From: Maribacter sp.
GTDB taxonomy: Bacteria; Bacteroidota; Bacteroidia; Flavobacteriales; Flavobacteriaceae
Direction of reading: 5' to 3'
Assembly (NCBI GenBank): GCA_022865355.1
Contig: JALHST010000044.1
Span: forward strand, 1-44,352
Length of the DNA stretch: 44,352 bases
Shown: piece after piece, positions 16,415 to 23,912 of the stretch
How the letters are laid out: every line of letters starts with the position of its first letter
Numbering within the stretch: position 1 is the first letter of the stretch
Notes under the pieces: model-generated
Database searches by the model: none
Seen by the model: the letters and a program-made list of their open reading frames with translations, nothing else
Told to the model about the DNA's origin: nothing
Made by a program: the position numbers and the translations under genes

Positions 16415-17497
16415 TTACATTTTTTGTGCTCCCAATCCAATTCCGTCGCAAATATAGTGTCCGTTTTCACAATATACAACCAACTCATCCTTAATAAATT
16501 GTATCACCTCCTCTTTTTCACTTTCTGGGTATAAAAGATGCACGTTGGCTCCGGCATCCAAGGTGAAACAAACATGGGTCTTCGATTTTCTACGAAATTC
16601 CCATATCGTATCGATTATCGATAGTGTATTTGGCTTCATAAGGAGATAATAGGGCCTGCTGGTCATCATCATAGCGTGCAAGGTCAGGGCCTCACTTTCT
16701 ACGATGGCTATGAATTCGGTAAGGTCGCCTGAGGCAAAAACGTCTTTCAGTTTAGAAATATTTTCATGGGCTTGGGCAAAACGTCGATCGGCATACGGAT
16801 GACCTTGCATCAGATCATGGCCTACGCTACTGCTAACTTGCTTTTCTCCTTCTTCAACCAATAAAATCGTATCGTTATAGTCTTCGAAGACCTTATGAAC
16901 CTGATACGGGTATTTTATGGCATATAAATCGCTACTCCCACGGGTTTCCTGGTGTGCACCCCAAAGTACCAATGCACCTTCAATGCTCCGCGAAGCGCTC
17001 CCAGAACCCAACCTGGCAATAAAGGAAGCTTTTTTATAAAAAAACAGCGGATCCATGGCAGGATAAAGTTGTTTTTCAAGATCCAACAAACAAAGAGCCA
17101 AGGCGGCCATACCACTCGCAGAGGATGCTATACCGCTGCTATGCGGAAATGTATTGGAAGTTTCGATCGTAATATGATAGTCTTTTAAAAAGGGCAGGTA
17201 GGTTTCTATTCTTTTGAAAAAGGTCTCGATCTTCGGTTTGAATGCATTCTTTAACGAACCCTCGAACCAGATCTCAAATGAAAAAGCTTCATTTGGTAGG
17301 GACATTTTTCGGTATTTTAAGGTAGTCGTGGTGGCACAGCCGTCCAACGTAAAACTTATAGACGGATTTGCAGGTATCTGGGTCCCGGTCTTTCCCCAAT
17401 ATTTAATCAAGGCGATGTTACTGGGAGCCTTCCATGTCACGAATCCCTCCTGTATTGAATGGGTATATGCCGCAGGCACAAAGTCATTTTCGGTCAT
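16415..17497 (-). CDS. mvaD: Diphosphomevalonate decarboxylase
   Basis: A 360-residue GHMP-superfamily enzyme that makes isopentenyl diphosphate from diphosphomevalonate with ATP. Diagnostic features are APSNIALIKYWGK (about 24-36), the ATP loop PHSSGIASSASGMAALAL (about 116-133) and GSGSASRSIEG (about 157-167), which carries the substrate-binding Ser/Arg. The catalytic Asp is probably in FTLDAGANVHLL (about 314-325). Length is near the family norm of about 330-400. It is the first gene of a minus-strand set (mvaD, mevalonate kinase, UbiA, pseudouridine synthase). A TATCTTTG box lies 18 bases before its start. Confidence 0.95.
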   Translation of the reverse strand: MTENDFVPAAYTHSIQEGFVTWKAPSNIALIKYWGKTGTQIPANPSISFTLDGCATTTTLKYRKMSLPNEAFSFEIWFEGSLKNAFKPKIETFFKRIETYLPFLKDYHITIETSNTFPHSSGIASSASGMAALALCLLDLEKQLYPAMDPLFFYKKASFIARLGSGSASRSIEGALVLWGAHQETRGSSDLYAIKYPYQVHKVFEDYNDTILLVEEGEKQVSSSVGHDLMQGHPYADRRFAQAHENISKLKDVFASGDLTEFIAIVESEALTLHAMMMTSRPYYLLMKPNTLSIIDTIWEFRRKSKTHVCFTLDAGANVHLLYPESEKEEVIQFIKDELVVYCENGHYICDGIGLGAQKM

Positions 17498-17514
17498 CGA
17501 TGATGCAATTTTGG

Positions 17515-17522
17515 CAAAGATA
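17515..17522 (-). promoter_or_regulatory. -7 box for mvaD
   Basis: Minus-strand TATCTTTG followed by CC is an exact TAnnTTTG match, 18 bases before the mvaD ATG. The nearest minus-strand TTG is about 30 bases upstream, wider than usual, so the -33 element is weak. Confidence 0.55.
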
Positions 17523-17592
17523 GTTTTTACGAAGTTTACCGTAGTAGGTAATCAAATTAAATCCTTATTTTAGAGGTTATACACTAACTATC

Positions 17593-18066
17593 TTGAAAAA
17601 TAAACTGACGTATATCTCCATAGCCGTAAGTATTTGCATGATCATTGGGTTTCTCGCTGGTTTTGCAACACAAAGTTCTATCGATAGTTGGTATATGGAG
17701 CTGAACAAACCAAGTTTTAATCCTCCCAATAGCATTTTTGCCCCGGTATGGTTGGTACTGTACGTAATGATGGGCGTTTCAGCCGGAATCGTTTGGGCCA
17801 AGGGCTTTTATCATCGTTGGGTAAAAACGGCACTATATCATTTTTGTTTTCAATTACTCTTAAATGCGATGTGGAGTATTGTCTTTTTCGGCCTAAAACA
17901 ACCCTTTTGGGCCCTTTTCATCATTCTCGCTCTGATAGTTTTACTGCTATTAACGATAAAATGGTTTAAAGTCGTCAGCTCAGTAGCTGCCTATTTGCTT
18001 ATACCCTATCTTTTATGGGTGTGTTTTGCCGCCCTCCTAAATTATAAGATCTGGGAACTGAATTAA
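17593..18066 (+). CDS. TspO/MBR family membrane protein
   Basis: A 157-residue protein with five predicted helices and the family signatures: FNPPNSIFAPVWLVLYVMMG (the P-x3-P-PxWxxY-xxMG region, about 42-61), LLNAMWSIVFFGL (about 95-107) and the C-terminal P-Y-LLW-x-CFA..LNY segment. Relatives bind porphyrins and act in tetrapyrrole or stress control in membranes. The start is TTG at 17593; the frame has no ATG or GTG between it and an upstream stop at 17545-17547. It is divergent from mvaD with about 95 bases between. A stem-loop follows the gene. The role in this organism is not evident. Confidence 0.9.
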   Translation: MKNKLTYISIAVSICMIIGFLAGFATQSSIDSWYMELNKPSFNPPNSIFAPVWLVLYVMMGVSAGIVWAKGFYHRWVKTALYHFCFQLLLNAMWSIVFFGLKQPFWALFIILALIVLLLLTIKWFKVVSSVAAYLLIPYLLWVCFAALLNYKIWELN

Positions 18067-18142
18067 GTAGTTGAGGTTATTGGGTTACTTGGTTATTGGA
18101 TTTTGGTTGCGATAGCTACCAGGGAGGAATTTGGCAATAGGA

Positions 18143-18212
18143 ACTGCTTACTGTGTTCTGTCCACTGCTTACTGCATACTGTTCACTGCTTACTGTGTAC
18201 TGTTCACTACTG
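18143..18212. repeat. 21-bp tandem repeat built of ACTGNNN heptamers
   Basis: Three 21-base units (18143-18163, 18164-18184, 18185-18205) and a partial fourth lie in the spacer between the convergent tspO and DUF1697 genes. Each unit is three heptamers, as in ACTGCTT-ACTGTGT-ACTGTTC. Ten heptamers in all keep phase. The frame is open and would encode a TAYCVLF-type heptapeptide repeat, but this is an effect of the period, not a gene. Confidence 0.8.
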
Positions 18213-18214
18213 TA

Positions 18215-18240
18215 TCCTCCATAGCTTTAGCGAAGGAGGA
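18215..18240. terminator. Stem-loop between convergent genes, probable terminator
   Basis: TCCTCCATAGCT pairs with AGCGAAGGAGGA (two mismatches), giving a 12-position stem with a 2-base core. A T-rich stretch (CTTTTCATTTTT) follows on the plus strand, so it can end tspO transcription. It also touches the stop end of the DUF1697 gene and may work both ways. The CTCC..TAGCTTTAGCG..GGAG pattern resembles recurrent elements in related genomes (from familiarity, not searched). Confidence 0.6.
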
Positions 18241-18244
18241 CTTT

Positions 18245-18802
18245 TCATTTTTCCCTGTTTTTTGCCATTTCAATGAGTTTCTGCAGGGTCCTGTAATTTC
18301 TAGTCGTGGCCTCAACCTTCAGTTTTCTTTCCAAAAGGTTGTTATTGAGCTTCGCATTGCCATATCCCCTGGCACAGGCTAAATACACACAATTTTCGGT
18401 CACCACAAATTTTTCATTCTCATAGGATTCCTTTTCCAATCCCTGCGTATTGGTTGCCGATGCTTTTTCTTTTAGGATCACAAAATAAATTTTGTTATCC
18501 TTGATATCATCGTGATCCGTATAGGGATTTCCGTCAAAAATCTCCTCCAATTCCTTTCCCGATTTGACCAAAACGGGGACCTGAATACCGAAACCTTGAA
18601 AAATAGCCGCCTTGATTTTATCCTCCAAAATGGCCGTCTTGGTCTCAGGGCTGCCAAAAACAATATTCCCACTTTGAATATAGGTCTGTACATCCTTAAA
18701 ATCGAATTTTCCAAGGACGGTCCGAAGCTCCATCATCAGAACTTTCTTTTGACCACCGACGTTAATGCCCCTCAATAATGCAATGTACGTAGTCATACCC
18801 AT
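18245..18802 (-). CDS. DUF1697 family protein
   Basis: A 185-residue cytoplasmic protein matching DUF1697. The recognisable features are the opening YIALLRGINVGG (6-17) and DVQTYIQSGNIVF (about 37-49), followed by the family's alpha/beta pattern. The function of this family is not established. An alternative start two codons later (18796) is equally plausible. It is monocistronic by appearance: 95 bases separate it from the flavoprotein gene, which starts its transcription upstream and ends at 18898. Confidence 0.85.
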   Translation of the reverse strand: MGMTTYIALLRGINVGGQKKVLMMELRTVLGKFDFKDVQTYIQSGNIVFGSPETKTAILEDKIKAAIFQGFGIQVPVLVKSGKELEEIFDGNPYTDHDDIKDNKIYFVILKEKASATNTQGLEKESYENEKFVVTENCVYLACARGYGNAKLNNNLLERKLKVEATTRNYRTLQKLIEMAKNREK

Positions 18803-18897
18803 GTTTTATTTAATTGATACACCTTGTTTTACTGAAGCAATCGACTGAAAAAAATAAGATTCAGTACTTCCATACCCCGTAAAAAATACCCGTACAA

Positions 18898-20187
18898 CTA
18901 TCCGTTCACAATGGCTTGTGCTGCAATATACCCGCTGGTCCAGGCATTTTGAAAATTAAAACCCCCGGTAATCGCATCCACATCAATAACTTCCCCGGCT
19001 AAAAATAAGCTAGGGTACAATTTACTTTCGAACGTCTTGAAATTTATTTCCTTTAAGACAACGCCCCCAGCGGTCACGAACTCCTCCTTGAAGGTACTTT
19101 TACCGTCCACTTGGAACATGCCGCCCGTAAGTTGATCGGCTAGGTTTTGTATTTGTACTTTGGTAGCATCAGACCATTTCAGGTCCTCTGGAATGCCACA
19201 GAACCTGACCAAGTTGGTCCACAACCGTCTGGGAATCGCCACGGCTTTTGTTCGGAGAATGGTTTTCTTTGCCTCGACCTCCTTTAATTCCATTAATAGG
19301 TGAAATACTGCCGCCTCGTGATATTCGGGTAGCCAATTTATTTTAATCAGGAATTTATAATTGAACTTGTTTAGGATTTTCGATCCCCAGGCAGACAATT
19401 TTAAGATGGCGGGGCCGCTCATCCCCCAATGGGTTATGAGCAAAGGGCCCTCGGATTCGAGGATGGTTTCTTCGGCCGTTTTACTTGCTAATTTTATCGT
19501 TATTTTGGGATTGAAAATCTTCTTTGAAACTATTTTAACGTTGGCATAGGTGCTTACCCCTGGAATTCCTACTATTCGCTCATCCTTAATATTGAACGTA
19601 AAAAGTGAAGGCGTCGGCGGTTCTATGGTATGTCCCAATCTTTGAAGGATTTCCCATATTTTGGGATTACTGCCAGTGGCTATCAACAGTTTTCGTGCTT
19701 GATAGACTTTCTTGATCGATTGAACGCGCCATACGGTTTGATTCTGGTCGCCGTGACCGGACTGAATCGGTGTAAAATCGACCACCGAACTGTGTCTTAA
19801 AAGCGTGATACCCAAGCGATCTGTTTCCCTTAAAAAAAAATCGATGATCGTTTGGGAAGTATTGGAAACTGGAAACATACGCCCGTCTTCCTCAATTTTT
19901 AAGGCAATTCCCCGTTGTTCAAAAAATGCCACGGTATCTCCACTGAAATGGGTATGAAAAGGCCCTAAAAGTTCCTTTCCACCCCGTGGATAATGGGTCG
20001 CCAAAATATGCGGATCAAATTCGGCATGGGTAACATTGCATCTGCCGCCTCCGGATACCTTTACCTTGCCCAATACCTCTTTACCACGTTCTAATATAGC
20101 GATGGAAAGCTTCGGATTGGCCTCTGCTATATGTATTGCCGCATAAAAGCCCGCAGCGCCTCCGCCTACAATGATTACATCGAACAT
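18898..20187 (-). CDS. HI0933/YhiN-type FAD-dependent oxidoreductase
   Basis: A 429-residue flavoprotein. The N-terminal Rossmann motif VIIVGGGAAGFYAAI (about 4-18) binds FAD. The family-typical KVSGGGRCNVTH segment (about 43-54), the LLITHWGMSGPAIL region and the C-terminal GEVIDVDAITGGFNFQNAWTSG motif are all present. Members are annotated as NAD(P)/FAD-dependent oxidoreductases (BaiN/RdsA-like); the substrate is unknown. Its start overlaps the stop of the upstream GDPD gene by one base, so the two are coupled. Confidence 0.88.
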   Translation of the reverse strand: MFDVIIVGGGAAGFYAAIHIAEANPKLSIAILERGKEVLGKVKVSGGGRCNVTHAEFDPHILATHYPRGGKELLGPFHTHFSGDTVAFFEQRGIALKIEEDGRMFPVSNTSQTIIDFFLRETDRLGITLLRHSSVVDFTPIQSGHGDQNQTVWRVQSIKKVYQARKLLIATGSNPKIWEILQRLGHTIEPPTPSLFTFNIKDERIVGIPGVSTYANVKIVSKKIFNPKITIKLASKTAEETILESEGPLLITHWGMSGPAILKLSAWGSKILNKFNYKFLIKINWLPEYHEAAVFHLLMELKEVEAKKTILRTKAVAIPRRLWTNLVRFCGIPEDLKWSDATKVQIQNLADQLTGGMFQVDGKSTFKEEFVTAGGVVLKEINFKTFESKLYPSLFLAGEVIDVDAITGGFNFQNAWTSGYIAAQAIVNG

Positions 20188-20942
20188 TATTGCACCCTTT
20201 CGGGATAGTTGGTAATGATACCGTCAACACCCCATTCTTTGGCCAAAGCTATATTCATGGGGTCATTGACCGTCCACGTATAGATTTTAAATCCGGCTTG
20301 ATGGATCTTGTTCACGATTTCCTGATTTAAACTTTTAAAATTGGGGTTGATCGCCTCGGCATTGAGCTGTTTTGCTATTGGAATGGCCAGAAGCGGATTT
20401 TCTTCTGTTAAAATGGCAATGGGGATATTTTTGTTCGATTCCCGCATCGCCTTAAGTTCATCCCACCTAAAACTCGAAATAAGAAAATCATGCAATGCCC
20501 AGCCCTTTTCTTTTATGTAATAATCCGTAATGAAATTTACCCGTTTGGCCGTATTGGCCCCCTTGAGTTCAATATTGAGCCGCACCTTGTGGTCGATAAG
20601 CTTCAATACGTCCTGAAGCATGGGAATCTTTTGATTGCCATCTAGTGTAAGTTTCTTCAAATCGATGATGCCATATTCTTCAATTCTGCCTCCACCATTG
20701 GTGAGTCGTTCGACACGATCATCGTGAAAAACGACCGTTTCGCCACTCGCGATATTAAAGACATCTATTTCGATCATATCTACTCCCAAATCCATTGCCT
20801 TTTGAATGGAAGCCAAGGTATTTTCAGTTTCATGACCCATAGCACCCCGATGCCCAATAACCAATGGTTTTTTCATTTTACTGCAGCTTTGTACTAAAAT
20901 TACGCAAAGTAGTATAATCGAAAATTTAAAAGAAAATTTCAT
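20187..20942 (-). CDS. Glycerophosphodiester phosphodiesterase lipoprotein
   Basis: A 251-residue GDPD-family protein. A lipoprotein signal (hydrophobic 8-16, Cys20 in VQSC) indicates export and lipidation. The catalytic set is present: H31-R32 in GHRG, E58/D60 in MIEIDV and H73 in VFHDD. It would release glycerol-3-phosphate from deacylated phospholipids in the periplasm or at the outer membrane. Later segments AEAINPNFKSLN and GFKIYTWTVNDP are family-typical. It is the first gene of a two-gene unit with the HI0933-type flavoprotein. Confidence 0.92.
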   Translation of the reverse strand: MKFSFKFSIILLCVILVQSCSKMKKPLVIGHRGAMGHETENTLASIQKAMDLGVDMIEIDVFNIASGETVVFHDDRVERLTNGGGRIEEYGIIDLKKLTLDGNQKIPMLQDVLKLIDHKVRLNIELKGANTAKRVNFITDYYIKEKGWALHDFLISSFRWDELKAMRESNKNIPIAILTEENPLLAIPIAKQLNAEAINPNFKSLNQEIVNKIHQAGFKIYTWTVNDPMNIALAKEWGVDGIITNYPERVQ

Positions 20943-21243
20943 AGAATGTTCCTATTTGTTTTTTGACTTTACCTACTTGAAGGTCGTTTTTGAGGCTATG
21001 CCAGATATTCAAGTAGTAGCCTCATTAACAGAGACTATTTTCGTCTTATCGGTTAAAAATATTGCCAAATATACAACGCCTCGGCGTATCTATGAAATTG
21101 AAAATTTTGGTTGTGCAGAGTGTATTCATCGGCACATTATTTCATAATACTTTGTTATTCAGTATGATAGAAAGTACCAAATGTCAAACCTAGGTATTTT
21201 TTAATTATATTTATTGCAATAACAACCACTAAATATCCAAATT
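20943..21243. other. Divergent intergenic region, no clear gene
   Basis: A 301-base region between the GDPD lipoprotein (minus) and the small membrane protein (plus). A 63-codon ORF at 20956-21147 has no recognisable features and is probably chance. A minus-strand TATATTTG box at 21066-21073 could serve the GDPD gene with a leader of about 115 bases, without a clear -33 element. The last 60 bases are very AT-rich. Confidence 0.5.
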
Positions 21244-21666
21244 ATGTTTACAAAACAAAATTTACTTGCGACTTTGGCCGGTTTTGCGGCCATGTTTTTA
21301 CTAGGTTATGGCATTTGGGAATTCCTTTTGGCCGATTTTTTCGATAGTCATACCCTGAAATCTTTTATGAATGAAGAAATGAATATGCCCTTAATTGCTG
21401 GCAGCAACCTTATCGCAGCTTTTGCCTTGAGCTCGATTTATGGAAAATGGGCCAGGGGACATCACAGCGCGACCGACGGCTTTCAATTTGGGGCTTGGAT
21501 CGGGGTATTTACAGGATTTGGCATCGGATTGCTCAACCAAGCGGTAATGGGTCTTATGGATATTCCTGGAACCTTGGTGAATGGTATTATGGAAGTCTTT
21601 TTTTATGGTATCATTGGTGCCGTAATTGCACTCGTCTACAAAGCGACTGCCGCGAAAAGTAGCTAG
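21244..21666 (+). CDS. Small polytopic membrane protein, unknown function
   Basis: A 140-residue hydrophobic protein with four probable membrane segments (about 6-29, 48-65, 78-103, 111-133). I do not recognise the family. It begins MFTKQNLLATLAGF, without a cleavable signal. Gly and Ala are frequent in the helices (GFGIGLLNQAVMG). It is transcribed alone: a divergent gene lies upstream and a strong intrinsic terminator downstream. A real gene is supported by codon pattern, hydrophobic periodicity and the terminator. It may belong to a family of small DUF membrane proteins; no function is offered. Confidence 0.75.
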   Translation: MFTKQNLLATLAGFAAMFLLGYGIWEFLLADFFDSHTLKSFMNEEMNMPLIAGSNLIAAFALSSIYGKWARGHHSATDGFQFGAWIGVFTGFGIGLLNQAVMGLMDIPGTLVNGIMEVFFYGIIGAVIALVYKATAAKSS

Positions 21667-21697
21667 TTCGAATTCTAATGAATATAGGCGAAAACAT

Positions 21698-21725
21698 GGC
21701 CTTGGAATTCCCCAAGGCCTTTTTT
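21698..21725 (+). terminator. Intrinsic terminator
   Basis: GGCCTTGG (21698-21705) pairs perfectly with CCAAGGCC (21712-21719), with a 6-base loop and a run of T at 21720-21725. It ends the small membrane protein transcript. The last T positions overlap the stop codon of the convergent GH13 gene. Confidence 0.88.
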
Positions 21726-23592
21726 ATTGAAGCTTAAAAATATAGGATTGTAAGGGATCAAGTGATACGACTACTTTTCCGAGTCCATCTTCGACGCTGA
21801 GTTGCCTCGAACTACCAGATAGAGCATCCGTCAGCATATAATGGTCATTCACTAAGTGCCATTGTTGAATAATCTCTGCAGGTACCTGTAATTCGAAGGC
21901 GTAGCTCTGATGTGCGTCAAAATTACTAACGACGATCAGCTTCTCATTTTCAGACCAGCGTACAAATGACAATACACGTTGATCGTAATTTTGCGTTCGC
22001 TCCCTGTTAAAATAATGGATATCCCGATATTCGCCCATAAGGGCTTCACTGGTTATCGTAAAGTTTAAAAGTCGTTTGTAAAAATCCCGAAGGGCCTTTT
22101 CATTTTCCGATAATTGCCCCCCATCGAATTTTTTATTGTTTACCCATCGCTGGTGACTCGGGACGCCGATATAATCAAAAATCGATGTTCTGGTAGGACT
22201 CCCGAATCCCGCATTTTCCTTGGCCGGTTCCCCAACTTCCTGTCCGAAATAAATCATGGTCGGGGAAGTGCTTATAGTCGCAGAAACTACCATAGCGGGC
22301 ATGCCAATTCGCGCATCACCCGCAAAATCAGGACTTGCTATGCGCTGTTCATCGTGGTTCTCCAAAAAATGAAGCATATGATGTTCTATGTCTTGCATAC
22401 CTTCCTGCACCTTGGGCATGTGATCGGTCCATCCATGACCTTGCATGATATGTTTTAATGAATCGTAAAATTCGACCTTATCATAGAGATAATCCATTTT
22501 CCCCTTAAATATATAATCTCTATATAATTGAGGATTATATACTTCCGCTAACAGAAACGCCTCCGAATTTTTCATTTTAATATGCGAATTCATATAGCTC
22601 CAGAATGCCACGGGTACCATCTCTGCCATGTCAAACCGAAGCCCATCGACGCCAATCTGAAGCCAATAAAGCGCAATATCCTTGAATTTTACCCAAGAAC
22701 TTGGCACATTCTTATCGGCCCAAAATTGATAATGTTCTTTAAAATCGAGCGATTCAAACCCTTCGGGCAGCGTATCAACATCGTACGAACCATCAGGCCG
22801 TACCCCATAATTAATCTTTACGGTCTCATACCAATCATTCATATTGGGTTGGGCCAGTCGGGATCCATTTCCGGTCCATTTCGCCGGATTCTCCTGAAAT
22901 TGACCAATAAAGTTTGGCACCTCCAAATCCCCTAAGGGCCTATACCCATTCTGCCAGACCGGTACTTTAAATGGGGTGTTCGGTATGTAATAGAAATTGT
23001 TGTCGCGGCGATACTCCACCGACGAATCATCGGTAGCCCCGAAAGGCTCGACACCTACCGGGGTGGATTTACCTTCATATTTACGGGCTACATGATTGGG
23101 AACGATATCGATGAGTACTTTTAGCCCGACCTTATGCGTACGGCCCAAAAGTTCTGTAAATTCCTGCAATCTTTTGTCGGGATCTATCGCCAAATCCGGA
23201 TTTACATCGTAATAATCTTTAACGGCGTAGGGTGAACCTGCACGACCCTTGACCACATTGGGGTCATCATTCGAGATGCCATATTTCGAATAATCGGTCA
23301 CAAGGGCATGGTGAGGAACCCCTGTATACCAAATATACGTGACCCCTAAATCCTTGATTTCCCCTAAGGCTTTTTCAGTAAAATCGGAAAATTTGCCCAC
23401 GCCATTTTCTTCCAGGGTGCCCCAGGGCTTGTTGGTCGTATTGGTATTTCCGAAGAGCCTGGTAAAAACTTGATAGACTACCTCTTTTTTCTTTTCTTTT
23501 TCGTTTTGCGACATTTTCTTTACTTCTATTTTTTCCTGTTTGCAGGCAACTACCAAAAGTAATATACCGAATACCACATGCGCCTTTATCAT
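21724..23592 (-). CDS. GH13 alpha-amylase-family lipoprotein
   Basis: A 622-residue GH13 enzyme with a lipoprotein signal (Cys17 in LVVACK), so it is anchored in the outer membrane or periplasm. All four GH13 regions are seen: I DIVPNH (162-167), II GLRFD with nucleophile D321, III LAEVYN with acid E350, and IV ENHDEQ with D414. A C-terminal beta-domain follows. Activity on alpha-1,4-glucans or derived oligosaccharides is expected; the subfamily is not determined. It lies at the downstream end of the minus-strand arm of the Sus locus, after the GH65 phosphorylase, with a 320-base gap. It would supply oligosaccharides for SusCD or disaccharide for GH65. Confidence 0.9.
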   Translation of the reverse strand: MIKAHVVFGILLLVVACKQEKIEVKKMSQNEKEKKKEVVYQVFTRLFGNTNTTNKPWGTLEENGVGKFSDFTEKALGEIKDLGVTYIWYTGVPHHALVTDYSKYGISNDDPNVVKGRAGSPYAVKDYYDVNPDLAIDPDKRLQEFTELLGRTHKVGLKVLIDIVPNHVARKYEGKSTPVGVEPFGATDDSSVEYRRDNNFYYIPNTPFKVPVWQNGYRPLGDLEVPNFIGQFQENPAKWTGNGSRLAQPNMNDWYETVKINYGVRPDGSYDVDTLPEGFESLDFKEHYQFWADKNVPSSWVKFKDIALYWLQIGVDGLRFDMAEMVPVAFWSYMNSHIKMKNSEAFLLAEVYNPQLYRDYIFKGKMDYLYDKVEFYDSLKHIMQGHGWTDHMPKVQEGMQDIEHHMLHFLENHDEQRIASPDFAGDARIGMPAMVVSATISTSPTMIYFGQEVGEPAKENAGFGSPTRTSIFDYIGVPSHQRWVNNKKFDGGQLSENEKALRDFYKRLLNFTITSEALMGEYRDIHYFNRERTQNYDQRVLSFVRWSENEKLIVVSNFDAHQSYAFELQVPAEIIQQWHLVNDHYMLTDALSGSSRQLSVEDGLGKVVVSLDPLQSYIFKLQ

Positions 23593-23912
23593 TTTTATTG
23601 CGAGGATTTAATTTTTTACCGCCATTTATCTGTTTTCTCCGGATAATTTTTGGATAAAAAGGCAATCTATATTTTTAGCTGATAAGATTTGAAGTTGCCA
23701 GATTGAACTGCAGGCTTTGAACAGAAAACTTCCTAGTAAACTCTTGGATATGGTGCTTATCTACCATTGACAAAGCTTTCAAACCTCGGCCTTATGTTCA
23801 TGATTAATGGCATAGCAATAGTCAATGCATTCCAGAACCCATTGAACCATAGAAGGAAACTACTTTCTTCTATTGAGACGTGGGGTTTTGACAAAATTTT
23901 CGTCGTCTATAA
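23593..23912. other. 320-bp spacer between GH13 and GH65 genes
   Basis: No gene is supported here. A plus-strand frame is open for about 60 codons up to the edge of the GH65 gene but has no recognisable content. No TAnnTTTG box was seen on the minus strand, so it is unclear whether GH13 is co-transcribed with GH65 or has its own promoter. Confidence 0.45.

Noticed and set aside
18143-18212. Possible small CRISPR array
   Set aside because: Units are directly tandem and 21 bases long with 7-base substructure; there are no spacers and no cas genes.
18131-18382. An ORF with TAYCVLF-type heptapeptide repeats
   Set aside because: The peptide repeat is only the 21-bp DNA repeat read in frame, and the ORF continues antisense through the DUF1697 gene.
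20956-21147. A 63-codon plus-strand ORF in the GDPD upstream region
   Set aside because: No recognisable motif, signal or start context, and composition like the surrounding AT-rich spacer.
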